This document shows positions 1-8,899 of a stretch of DNA of 43,517 bases, one piece after another. The translations under genes and the position numbers were made by a program. The stretch is taken from assembly GCA_002726335.1 (NCBI GenBank), contig PBSR01000031.1, forward strand, positions 1 through 43,517, read 5' to 3'. Source of the stretch: Gemmatimonadaceae bacterium. GTDB lineage: Bacteria > Latescibacterota > UBA2968 > UBA8231. The notes beneath the pieces are model-generated. The model was not told where the DNA came from. It saw only the letters and a list, made by a program, of their open reading frames with translations, and did no database searches. The first letter of the stretch is position 1. The number at the start of each line of letters is the position of its first letter.

Positions 1-1
1 C

Positions 2-3000
2 CTCGATCGGTGGACCAGACTGCGTTTCGATGGCAGCCGGCCGTTGGCAGCTCTGTTGCGGGAGTACGGCAAGGCACCGGGAGTCGAGCGGATCCAGCCC
101 AACATCCTGCGCCGCCTCACGACGTTCAGTACCGACGATCCACTCCTAGAAGACCAATGGAACCTTGATGCGGTGGGCTGGACCGAGGGCGACCCGGGTT
201 CGGCGGCCGGCGTGCTGGTGGCCATTGTCGACTCCGGCGTCGATGACGATCATCCGGACCTGGCGGCACAGATCTGGCAGAATGCGGCCGAGGCAGAGGG
301 GCACAGCGGCGTCGATGATGACGGCAACGGCTACGTCGACGATGTGGCGGGTTGGGATTTCACCGACGCCCCCGGGCTTCCCGGGGACGGAGACTTCGTC
401 GAGAGAGATGCCGATCCGGATGACGAGTCCGGACACGGGACCCATGTTGCCGGCATCGTCGCCGCCATCAACAACAACGGTCTCGGTATCGCCGGTGTCG
501 CCCCCGGTGCGACTCTCATGGTGCTGCGCGCCGGTTTCAACATCGGCAGTGCGGGGTACCTGCAGGATGATGATGTCGCCGCCGCGATTGTCTATGCCGC
601 CGACAACGGGGCGGATGTCATCAACCTCAGCCTGGGAGATCCGCGCTACTCCCCCCTGCTGGCAGATGCCGTGCAGTACGCTGCTGATCTCGATGTCGTC
701 GTCGTCGCTGCCGCCGGCAATGAGGGTTCGAGCCAGGTCTACTATCCGGCCCGTCTCGACCCGACCATCGCCGTTGCCGCCGCCGGCCGTACGGGACAGC
801 GCCTCTCCTTCTCCAATCACGGGGCCAGTATCGATCTCATCGCCCCGGGACTCGCCGTGTTGAGTACTCAGCCGGGAGGCGGCTATGGTCTGCTTTCGGG
901 CACGTCGATGGCCGCTCCACATGTCTCGGCGGCTGTCGCCCTCGTTCGGGCCCAGCACCCGGAGTACAGCCGGTTGCAGGTGCTGGGCGCCATCGTCGCC
1001 GCGGCACAGGACAGGCAGACGGTGGGCTGGGACAGGTCCACCGGTCACGGTCATCTGCGCCTGCCGCCGTTCACGGTGGCCTCTCCTCTCGTCGTCGCCA
1101 TCGTTGACCCGCCAACAGACAGGCAGACATCGGCCACCACGATCGACATCCTGGCAGCCGTCGAAGCACCCACGGCCAGCGAGTACCACATCGAATGGGG
1201 CAGGGGTGAGTCGCCGCAGAGCTTTGAGCCAATCACCTCTGGGATTCTGGCAGCCGGTATCGGCAGGCCGACGGGTGAGTGGTCGACGGAGGGGCTCGAG
1301 GCCGGACGCTACACGTTGCGCGTGCGCGCCGATGACGCCGCCGGCCGCACCCACGAGGACCGTGTCATCGTCGATTTCATACGCGATGCGGCAAACATCA
1401 TCGACATGCAGGTACGACGCGTCCTGCAGGGCGATCGATGGCGCGATGTGGTCGAGTGGCAGACGGATCGTCCCGCCTCGGGACGGCTGGAGGTCCATCG
1501 GGCGGGGGAGACGGTCCTGCGGATGACGACGGTTGCAGACACCGAGCACGTCGTTATCCTGCCGCCGGATCTGGCACCGGGTTCGTACGGTGTGGCCCTT
1601 GTCGCCGATGCTTCTGCTGGCGGTATCGGCATCGATACCGACAGTCTGTGGGTCGAACCGTCGGGCATTCGCCGCTGGGATCTTGTCCGTTCCGACCAGG
1701 TCCGGCCCGATGGCTACGTGTTGCCTCAATTCAGCGATTTTGATGGTGACGGTCGGGGCGAGCTGGCAGCCATGATCTACGGCGGCGGGGCCTATGGTGT
1801 GACGAGTTTCTTCGAGCAAGGTGTGGACCTGCCCGAATTCACTTCGAAACTGCTGTTCATACCCTGGGAGTCGGGGGACTTTGATCTTGACGGCCATGCG
1901 GATCTGCTCGCCGTCGACGCCCGCCGGGTGCGAATTCTGGAGTCGGGGAGTCCAGGTGCATTCCCGGCTCGTGTCGCCTGGGAAACGGCAGACGTGTGGG
2001 GAGGGGAGGTGGCCGACGTCGATGGGGACGGGCGTCCCGAACTGTTGCTGCCCTCAGCCACGGGCGCTCTGTTCAGACTCTTCGAAGCCGATGGTGACGA
2101 CGCCTACGCGGAGACCGCCGTGCTGGTGAATGAGACGCCGGGCGAAAACGACTCGGGATCACGTCAAAGCGTCGGCGACCTGGACGGGGACGGCTCGGTC
2201 GAGTGGATCGCCGGGGACAGCGATGGCGACCTGATCGCCTTTGAGAGTGTCGGTGACGACACCTATCGGCGCATCTGGTCCGATGTGATCGAATTCGCCG
2301 ACGTCGACGGTCGGTTGCTGAGTCCGGCCGCCGACCTGGACGGAGACGGCGAGCAGGAGTTCATCTCCGGTCGCTTGCAGCAGGATCCTTTTGATGTGGA
2401 AGGCCGTCGGTGGACGCTGTCGGTGTACGGCGCCGCAGGCGACAACCAGTACCATGTCGAGTGGCAAACCCGGATCATGGCGGGCACGGCCTCCGGCACT
2501 GGCATCGCCATCGCTGATATCGATGGTGATGGTCAGCTCGAGTGGATCGTCGCCCTCATGCCCCATCTCTATGTCTTCACCACCGATGGCAGGGGTGGCT
2601 ACGAGCCGGTGTACTACGAGCAGATCCGTCGAACCCAACGACCTGCAGTGGGCGACTTTGATGGCGACGGCCGCCAGGAAGTGGTCTACAATCGCGCCGC
2701 CGGGGGTCTCGAGAGCGTCGGCTGGACGGCTCCCGATGTCCGCCTGTTCGCGCCAGGGGCATGGTCCGCCGTGCCCGCGGGTCCGGATCGCGTCTCGCTG
2801 TCATGGGAACCAGTGGCGGGTGCCACGGCCTATCGCGTGCGGCGCGACGGCGAGGCCGTCGCCGAGGTCGAAGATGCAGGCTCAGCTCTCTATACCCATA
2901 TCGACTCCGGTCTCGTCTCTGCCAGGGCCTACGAGTACGAGGTCTTTGCTGTCGATTCGGCCGGGGCAAGCGGCCATAGCTCGCCGAGCCAGGTGGTGGA

Positions 3001-3856
3001 GCCTGGCCCACTGCCGGTCGTTACCGATATCGAGCGAATCTCGGCGAGACAGTTGAGTATCTCCTTCGATCAGTCCATGGGCTCGGAGGCCAGCGAACCC
3101 TTCCGCTACCATCTGCGTCCGGACGTGACGGCGGCCGAGGCCGCCGTGCTGGATCGTTCCGGTCAGCGCGTCGTGGTGGCCTTCGCTGACGAACTGCCGG
3201 AACAGGAGGGTGTCTCTCTCCAGCTGTCCGGTCTGCGCTCGGTTCATGGGGGCGCGCTGGCGACGCCCACGGTCGATGTGTCACTGCTGCGACCGATCGC
3301 GGCAACCCGTCTGCTGACTGTGTCCGCCACCGATGACCTGTCCATCGATCTTCGCTTCGACCGTCCCATCGATGTCGAGACGGCCGCCGTCACCATCGAT
3401 GGTGGCGCCATCCAGGTAGAGGGGGTTGCAGCCATCGCTGCAGGGCTCGGCGTCGAAATCCAGCTGTCCTCGCAGACACCGCTGCGATCTCGTGGGCGTG
3501 GATACGAACTGTCGTTCTCCGGGCTGCGTGACGATCTCGGACGAGAGGTCGAAGGTCGCGCCTTCGTTATGCTGTCGCCGACAGAACTGACAGAGATCGT
3601 CGCTTTCCCCAATCCCTTCGACCCGCGTACGCAGGTTCTTTCCGTCGGTGGCCTGCCACCCGAGGCTCGGGTGCGACTCTTTTCGATCAGCGGCGAGTTG
3701 GTGTGGTCAGCTGCAGAGAATGACGCCGACGGGGGTGTGCGATGGAACGGACGCAACGATTCAGGACAGCAGGTGGCAGCCGGAATCTACCTGCTGCTGG
3801 CCACCCATGAGGGGCGTACTCGCCGGGCGCGGATCGCCGTCCTTCCGGCCCGCTGA
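2..3856 (+). CDS. secreted subtilisin-like (S8) serine protease with FG-GAP, FN3 and C-terminal sorting domain (5' partial)
   Basis: The reading frame is open to the window edge, so the signal peptide and most of the propeptide are missing; TTG at 44 is only the first internal start-like codon. Numbering from it, the S8 triad is D63 (IVDSGV), H131 (GHGTHVAG) and S288 (SGTSMAAPH), with oxyanion N226. All catalytic residues are intact, so an active endopeptidase is expected. After an Ig-like linker, residues about 565-885 hold seven DxDGDG calcium-loop FG-GAP/VCBS repeats, followed by an FN3-like domain (about 905-985), two Ig-like (Big_5-type) domains, and at 1183-1270 a FlgD-Ig/type-IX-like sorting domain (FPNPFDP ... 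GIYLL). This domain order is typical of very large exported FCB-group proteases that are outer-membrane anchored or released. The role is probably digestion of extracellular protein; the substrate cannot be told. The stop codon lies inside a hairpin (3847-3875). Confidence 0.93.
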   Translation, partial: LDRWTRLRFDGSRPLAALLREYGKAPGVERIQPNILRRLTTFSTDDPLLEDQWNLDAVGWTEGDPGSAAGVLVAIVDSGVDDDHPDLAAQIWQNAAEAEGHSGVDDDGNGYVDDVAGWDFTDAPGLPGDGDFVERDADPDDESGHGTHVAGIVAAINNNGLGIAGVAPGATLMVLRAGFNIGSAGYLQDDDVAAAIVYAADNGADVINLSLGDPRYSPLLADAVQYAADLDVVVVAAAGNEGSSQVYYPARLDPTIAVAAAGRTGQRLSFSNHGASIDLIAPGLAVLSTQPGGGYGLLSGTSMAAPHVSAAVALVRAQHPEYSRLQVLGAIVAAAQDRQTVGWDRSTGHGHLRLPPFTVASPLVVAIVDPPTDRQTSATTIDILAAVEAPTASEYHIEWGRGESPQSFEPITSGILAAGIGRPTGEWSTEGLEAGRYTLRVRADDAAGRTHEDRVIVDFIRDAANIIDMQVRRVLQGDRWRDVVEWQTDRPASGRLEVHRAGETVLRMTTVADTEHVVILPPDLAPGSYGVALVADASAGGIGIDTDSLWVEPSGIRRWDLVRSDQVRPDGYVLPQFSDFDGDGRGELAAMIYGGGAYGVTSFFEQGVDLPEFTSKLLFIPWESGDFDLDGHADLLAVDARRVRILESGSPGAFPARVAWETADVWGGEVADVDGDGRPELLLPSATGALFRLFEADGDDAYAETAVLVNETPGENDSGSRQSVGDLDGDGSVEWIAGDSDGDLIAFESVGDDTYRRIWSDVIEFADVDGRLLSPAADLDGDGEQEFISGRLQQDPFDVEGRRWTLSVYGAAGDNQYHVEWQTRIMAGTASGTGIAIADIDGDGQLEWIVALMPHLYVFTTDGRGGYEPVYYEQIRRTQRPAVGDFDGDGRQEVVYNRAAGGLESVGWTAPDVRLFAPGAWSAVPAGPDRVSLSWEPVAGATAYRVRRDGEAVAEVEDAGSALYTHIDSGLVSARAYEYEVFAVDSAGASGHSSPSQVVEPGPLPVVTDIERISARQLSISFDQSMGSEASEPFRYHLRPDVTAAEAAVLDRSGQRVVVAFADELPEQEGVSLQLSGLRSVHGGALATPTVDVSLLRPIAATRLLTVSATDDLSIDLRFDRPIDVETAAVTIDGGAIQVEGVAAIAAGLGVEIQLSSQTPLRSRGRGYELSFSGLRDDLGREVEGRAFVMLSPTELTEIVAFPNPFDPRTQVLSVGGLPPEARVRLFSISGELVWSAAENDADGGVRWNGRNDSGQQVAAGIYLLLATHEGRTRRARIAVLPAR

Positions 3857-3875
3857 GCTTCGCCATCAGCGGGCC
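3847..3875 (+). terminator. perfect 10-bp hairpin spanning the protease stop codon
   Basis: GGCCCGCTGA (3847-3856) is exactly complementary to TCAGCGGGCC (3866-3875) across a 9-nt loop. The TGA stop of the protease gene is the last triplet of the left arm. There is no real T-tract downstream (ACATCTTGAT), so it is either a weak intrinsic terminator or a 3'-end stabilising hairpin. It sits just before the promoter-like site for the next gene, which fits a transcription boundary. Confidence 0.55.
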
Positions 3876-3880
3876 ACATC

Positions 3881-3911
3881 TTGATCGCTGCCGCCGTGGC
3901 GGCTATCGTAG
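3881..3911 (+). promoter_or_regulatory. putative promoter for the Gfo/Idh/MocA gene
   Basis: TTGATC (3881-3886), a 17-nt spacer, then TATCGTAG (3904-3911). It lies directly after the protease hairpin and about 43 nt before the ATG at 3954. It belongs to a group of similar TTG-N16-18-TA sites in this window. Confidence 0.4.
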
Positions 3912-3953
3912 CGCCCGCCGGATTACACCCCCCCTTAGCAGATCGGCTACGCA

Positions 3954-4964
3954 ATGGTTCGTATCGGTATCGTCGGCATGGGCTTCATGGGTGTTACGCA
4001 TTTCAAGGCCATCGAGAAGGTCAAGGGTGCGAAGGTCACCGCCATCAATACCCGGGATTCCAGGAAACTGCGCGGTGACTGGCGTTCGGTACAGGGCAAC
4101 TTCGGCGGCGGCGGCGGGGTTCAGGACCTGCAGGGCATCGCAGCCTACGAGCACATCGAGGATCTGCTCGCCGATGACCAGGTCGACCTCGTCGATATCT
4201 GTCTGCCGACGACGATGCACTACGAGTGGACGATGGCGGCGCTGCAGGCGGGCAAACACGTCTTTCTCGAGAAGCCCATCGCTCTCGATCTGCGCCAATC
4301 CGGCCGCATGGTGGCCGCAGCGAGAAAGAGGAAGCTGCGGCTCATGGTCGCCCATGTCCTGCGCTATTTTCCCGAGTTTCGCCTGGTGAAAGACCTGATC
4401 GACGGCAAGGAGCATGGGCGGGTGCTGGCAGCTGATTTCAAGCGCATCATCTCCATGCCCGCCTGGTGGAACCCGAAGGACCTGGCGCGGACGGGCGGAC
4501 CGGCCATCGATCTGCACATCCACGACGTCGATTTCGTCCAGTACCTGTTCGGCCTGCCGCAGGCGGTGACATCGGCTGGTGTCATCCGCAAGGGGGGGGT
4601 GGTCGAACACATCGACACACACTACCACTTCAAGACCCGGCAGCAGATCACCGCCTCGGGCGGCTGGCTGTCTCAGCCGGGCTGCCCCTTCGAGCACGGC
4701 TACGACGTGTTCTTCGAGGACGCCACGCTGAAATTCAACAGTTCATGGGGGGAGCCGCCTGTATTGCTGACCAAGGACGGCAAATCGCGTCGACCCAGGC
4801 TGTCCGGGAAAGACGGTTTCGTCGGCGAACTGCAGGAAGCGGTGAACGCGGTGAAGGCGGGGAAGGACTCGAAGGTGCTCTCGGGTCAGAGTGCCCGGGA
4901 CAGCCTGAGAATCTGCTTGCGCGAGATCGAGTCGGTGAAGAAGGCCAGGCGGGTAAACCTATAG
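3954..4964 (+). CDS. Gfo/Idh/MocA family NAD(P)-dependent oxidoreductase
   Basis: A 336-residue protein with the two-domain fold of glucose-fructose oxidoreductase/inositol dehydrogenase. The N-terminal Rossmann motif is GIVGMGFMG (G8, G10, G13), the EKP signature is at 106-108, and a catalytic-site D186...H190 lies in AIDLHIHD. The family oxidises or reduces sugars, inositols and their derivatives; the exact substrate cannot be read from sequence. The length is normal. No strong Shine-Dalgarno precedes the ATG, but the Rossmann motif sits at the expected distance from it. It is convergent with the SelA-like gene, and the two stop codons meet inside the palindrome CTATAG at 4959-4964, leaving no spacer for a terminator. 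It is probably a single-gene transcription unit from the site at 3881. Confidence 0.92.
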   Translation: MVRIGIVGMGFMGVTHFKAIEKVKGAKVTAINTRDSRKLRGDWRSVQGNFGGGGGVQDLQGIAAYEHIEDLLADDQVDLVDICLPTTMHYEWTMAALQAGKHVFLEKPIALDLRQSGRMVAAARKRKLRLMVAHVLRYFPEFRLVKDLIDGKEHGRVLAADFKRIISMPAWWNPKDLARTGGPAIDLHIHDVDFVQYLFGLPQAVTSAGVIRKGGVVEHIDTHYHFKTRQQITASGGWLSQPGCPFEHGYDVFFEDATLKFNSSWGEPPVLLTKDGKSRRPRLSGKDGFVGELQEAVNAVKAGKDSKVLSGQSARDSLRICLREIESVKKARRVNL

Positions 4965-6098
4965 GGCCTGCAGAATGGCACGCAGGCGCTCGGCGATGAT
5001 CTCCGCTTCGCCGTCCTGAAGCGTCTGTGGACCGATGGTGAGGGATGAATCGGAAGCCGATGCCATGATCGCCGGTTCGCCCTCCTCCAGCGCTTGGACC
5101 ACATCTCGGGCGGTGCCGGGCGCGTCGTCGGCAAATCGCAGATGGACGAGAGGACTGGCTGGCGGGAAGCGGTTCTGGTAGGCCGCGGTGTAGTCGGCGC
5201 GAAGACCGCGTATGTCGTCGGCGACGGCGCCCACGACCTGACAACGGCGCTCCCACTCGGCGACGGTGTCAGCCTCGTCGGCCTCCATGAACAACTCGAC
5301 GGCGCGCAGCAGGCCGACGATCTCCTCCTTGCCGACCTTCTGCGCCCGCCCCACGCCCGAATGGGGATTGCTGTTCATCGCCGCCGCCTGTACCAGGTCC
5401 TGTCGACCCAGGATGAGACCGCTCGACTGGGGGCCGAACAGTCCCTTGCCGCCGCTGAAGACGACGAGATCAGCGCCCACGGTGGTGGACAGGTCTGTAA
5501 GATTCGATTTCGGCGGCAGTTGCGCGGCGGCGTCGACAATCACCGGTACTCCGCGCTCATGGGCGACGCCGACGACTTCCTGCAACTGCTCGAGGGGCTG
5601 GCTGCCGAGAAAGAAGACGATCGCCGCGGTGTGCTCGTTGATCGCGTTCTCATAGTCCGCCGTGGTCACCGCCTGTCGGGAGCCCACCCTGATCAGCTCG
5701 CCTCCACAGACACGAAATCCCTGGTGCACGTAGAAGTGGCCGTCCACGAGGCTGATGATGAACTGATTCGGGCGGTCTCCGGTGTCCGGCAGATTGGCGA
5801 TGGCATCGTTGTCGGTGCCCGTGAGACAGGCGGCGCCCGACAACAGCATGCCGCTGGCTGCACCAGCGCAGACGAAGGCCGCCGGCGCCCCGGTGAGGCG
5901 GGCGATGCGGGCGCCCACCTTTTCGTGCAATTCCCCCAGGGGCACGAAGGAGCGGGAGGCAGCGGCCATGGCTTCGACCACTTCCACGGGCATGACGGAA
6001 CCCCCCAGAGTCGTAATGGTGCCGCGGGCATTGATGAACGTGGGCACGCCGAGTCTTGCGTAGATCGGGTTGGCAGTCGGATCGGCGGCTGGGCTCAT
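4959..6098 (-). CDS. SelA-like PLP-dependent enzyme (aminotransferase class V fold)
   Basis: 379 residues from the ATG at 6098. That start is chosen over an in-frame upstream codon at 6170 because GAGGA lies 9 nt before it and the conserved N-terminus (YARLGVPTFINARGTITT) follows closely. The PLP lysine is K218 in FSGGKGLFGPQ and the PLP-ring aspartate is D189 (VIVDAAAQ). The closest family is the L-seryl-tRNA(Sec) selenium transferase-like group, which includes D-glucosaminate-6-phosphate ammonia-lyase-like and other lyase/racemase enzymes. It lacks the extra N-terminal domain of true SelA, and no selB, selD or tRNA-Sec is nearby, so a metabolic role on an amino sugar or amino acid is more likely than selenocysteine synthesis. 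It is divergent from fliN, with overlapping promoter-like sites between them. Confidence 0.88.
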   Translation of the reverse strand: MSPAADPTANPIYARLGVPTFINARGTITTLGGSVMPVEVVEAMAAASRSFVPLGELHEKVGARIARLTGAPAAFVCAGAASGMLLSGAACLTGTDNDAIANLPDTGDRPNQFIISLVDGHFYVHQGFRVCGGELIRVGSRQAVTTADYENAINEHTAAIVFFLGSQPLEQLQEVVGVAHERGVPVIVDAAAQLPPKSNLTDLSTTVGADLVVFSGGKGLFGPQSSGLILGRQDLVQAAAMNSNPHSGVGRAQKVGKEEIVGLLRAVELFMEADEADTVAEWERRCQVVGAVADDIRGLRADYTAAYQNRFPPASPLVHLRFADDAPGTARDVVQALEEGEPAIMASASDSSLTIGPQTLQDGEAEIIAERLRAILQAL

Positions 6099-6125
6099 CT
6101 GGAAAGGTCCTCGGTTGGCATCAGG

Positions 6126-6157
6126 TTGACAGTTCTTTCGCGCCAAGAGTACGTTAG
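6126..6157 (+). promoter_or_regulatory. putative fliN promoter
   Basis: A perfect -35 TTGACA (6126-6131), an 18-nt spacer and TACGTTAG (6150-6157). An expected transcript start near 6162 gives a leader of about 20 nt to the ATG at 6183, with AAGGGG as ribosome-binding site at 6173-6178. Its -10 element shares the TA at 6150-6151 with the opposing promoter. Confidence 0.45.
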
Positions 6158-6174
6158 CCGCCGATCTCATCCAA
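6144..6174 (-). promoter_or_regulatory. putative promoter of the SelA-like gene, facing the fliN promoter
   Basis: On the minus strand, TTGGAT (6174-6169), 17 nt, then TACTCTTG (6151-6144), seven of eight positions of TAnnTTTG. The leader would be about 40 nt to the ATG at 6098. It overlaps the fliN promoter head to head. Confidence 0.4.
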
Positions 6175-6182
6175 GGGGCCAG

Positions 6183-6524
6183 ATGGCAGACGAAGTATCC
6201 AGCAGTCGAGGCAGACAGAACCTGCCAGCCACAACGCCGCCGGCGTCAACGTCCCCGGCGTCAACGCCCCCGGCGTCAACGCCCGGCAGCCGTTCGGCGT
6301 TGAGCGGCGTCAACGTCCGACTCACCGCCATCCTGGGCGGTACGGAGTTGACCTTCGACGAGGCGGTCGAATTGGATCCAGACACCTTGATCACGGTGGA
6401 TCGCAGCCAGGACGAACCCGTCGATCTCTGCGTCAACGGGAAGGTCGTCGCCCGCGGCAAGCTGGTGGTCGTGGGGGATACGTACGGCGTGCAGGTTACG
6501 GAGCTGGTCGATTCGAAGGCGTAA
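6183..6524 (+). CDS. fliN: flagellar motor switch protein FliN (SpoA domain), solitary
   Basis: 113 residues from the ATG at 6183, preceded by AAGGGG 4 nt upstream. A longer frame that opens inside the SelA-like gene is only its antisense shadow. Residues 1-38 are a Ser/Thr/Pro-rich tail with PPAST repeats. Residues about 40-113 match the FliN/SpoA fold closely: a VRLTAILG strand, LTFDEAVEL, the TLITVDR strand, EPVDLCVNGKVVARGK and a YGVQVTEL terminus. FliN forms the C-ring of the flagellar switch or, in relatives, the sorting platform of type III secretion. It normally lies in a fliM-fliN-fliO-fliP operon; here no flagellar or type III gene is within the window, so it is an orphan. The family call is firm. 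Whether it works in a flagellum elsewhere on the chromosome or has been repurposed cannot be told. Confidence 0.85.
   Translation: MADEVSSSRGRQNLPATTPPASTSPASTPPASTPGSRSALSGVNVRLTAILGGTELTFDEAVELDPDTLITVDRSQDEPVDLCVNGKVVARGKLVVVGDTYGVQVTELVDSKA
6237..6281 (+). repeat. three tandem 15-bp units encoding PPAST/SPAST/PPAST
   Basis: Units start at 6237, 6252 and 6267 and share the core CCGGCGTCAACG. They are in frame with fliN and build its flexible linker. A further CGGCGTCAACG core at 6305-6315 falls in another frame, which suggests DNA-level duplication of the core as well as selection on the peptide. Confidence 0.85.
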
Positions 6525-6557
6525 CGCTCAAACGATCGGTGTACCTGAGTACAACGA

Positions 6558-6591
6558 AAGAGGGCGGACACCAACCGGTGCCCGCCCTCTT
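6558..6591. terminator. bidirectional terminator between fliN and groEL
   Basis: AAGAGGGCGG (6558-6567) pairs with CCGCCCTCTT (6582-6591), extended inward by CACC/GGTG past one mismatch, with an AACC loop. The A-rich left flank and T-rich right flank let it act for the converging fliN (plus) and groEL (minus) transcripts. Confidence 0.8.
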
Positions 6592-6635
6592 CCTGTTCTG
6601 CCGGCGACGCCAGAGTTCAGGCGTCCCGCAACTGT

Positions 6636-8282
<1,647 letters not shown>

Positions 8283-8579
8283 TTACGATATGACGGCGAG
8301 GATTTCTTCCTCGCGCAGGATGAGGTGCTCTTCGCCGTCGAGCTTGACTTCGGTGCCCGAGTACTTACCGATGAGTACCTTGTCGCCCTTCTTCACTTCG
8401 AGGGCGACGCGCTTGCCGTCATCGATGCGGCCCGGGCCGACACTGACGACTTCGGCCTCCTGTGGCTTCTCCTTGGCGGTGTCAGGAATGATGATACCAC
8501 CGACCTTCTGCTCTCCGTCATCGTCGAGCCGCTTGACGAGAACGCGATCGGCGAGAGGCTGAATCTTGGACTTGGCCAT
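8283..8579 (-). CDS. groS: co-chaperonin GroES (Hsp10)
   Basis: 98 residues from the ATG at 8579, chosen because AAGGAGTT sits 7 nt upstream; a GTG directly before it would add one residue. Family landmarks are [11 protein letters not shown] at the start, the mobile-loop region containing [59 protein letters not shown] to the end. GroES caps the GroEL ring and forms the folding chamber in the cytoplasm. It is the first gene of the groES-groEL operon. The 300-bp region upstream, shared with the divergent gene at 8900, must carry its control sequences. Confidence 0.97.
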   Translation of the reverse strand: MAKSKIQPLADRVLVKRLDDDGEQKVGGIIIPDTAKEKPQEAEVVSVGPGRIDDGKRVALEVKKGDKVLIGKYSGTEVKLDGEEHLILREEEILAVIS

Positions 8580-8719
8580 CACTGAACTCCTTCTAGGTGA
8601 GTGATGTGTTACTATGATTGCTGCATTCGGACAGCGCTACCATCGCAAGGTCTGTACCAGGGGGTGTGGCGCCGAGGGGGTGGGGTATAACCTCTTGTTA
8701 CATAGACACATGCCTGTCA

Positions 8720-8747
8720 CGCATACCGATCGCGGATCCCTCCTCAA
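8720..8747 (-). promoter_or_regulatory. possible groES-groEL promoter
   Basis: On the minus strand, TTGAGG (8747-8742), 16 nt, then TATGCG (8725-8720). The match is weak and the leader would be about 130 nt. No inverted repeat of the CIRCE type (TTAGCACTC/GAGTGCTAA) was found between 8580 and 8899, so heat-shock control through HrcA is not supported. Confidence 0.2.
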
Positions 8748-8814
8748 TGTGGCCCGTAATTGCTAAAATGGGAATGCGACAGAGAATAGACATTCCATTC
8801 GTGCGCGTAACAAG

Positions 8815-8843
8815 TTGAAGTTAAATAAGATAGATACTATTTC
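8815..8843 (+). promoter_or_regulatory. possible promoter of the unknown gene at 8900
   Basis: TTGAAG (8815-8820), a 17-nt very AT-rich spacer and TATTTC (8838-8843), about 55 nt before the ATG at 8900. The hexamers match the consensus only partly; the placement and base composition support it. Confidence 0.3.
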
Positions 8844-8899
8844 TCGAATCGGCAAGAGAGGGATCGAGTGAAGTTCTTATTTTGGGAATCATTGTAGGT

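Larger units (their letters stand above)
8580..8899. other. divergent intergenic region, AT-richer than its surroundings
   Basis: About 320 bp with no convincing gene. It holds the groES ribosome-binding site, runs such as GGGGTATAACC (8683-8693), TGCTAAAATGGG (8761-8772) and the AT-rich block 8815-8845. It should carry the promoters of groES-groEL (minus) and of the unknown gene at 8900 (plus). Confidence 0.6.

Noticed and set aside
146..1897. Long minus-strand open frame opposite the protease
   Set aside because: It is a GC-driven shadow of the protease; composition is unlike a protein fold and no start signal or family is seen.
4959..6098. True SelA (selenocysteine synthase)
   Set aside because: It lacks the N-terminal SelA extension and has no sel genes or tRNA-Sec nearby.
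6237..6281. Tandem repeats as a CRISPR or regulatory iteron
   Set aside because: Units are contiguous without spacers and in frame with FliN.
8580..8899. CIRCE element upstream of groES
   Set aside because: No TTAGCACTC-N9-GAGTGCTAA-like inverted repeat could be found on either strand.
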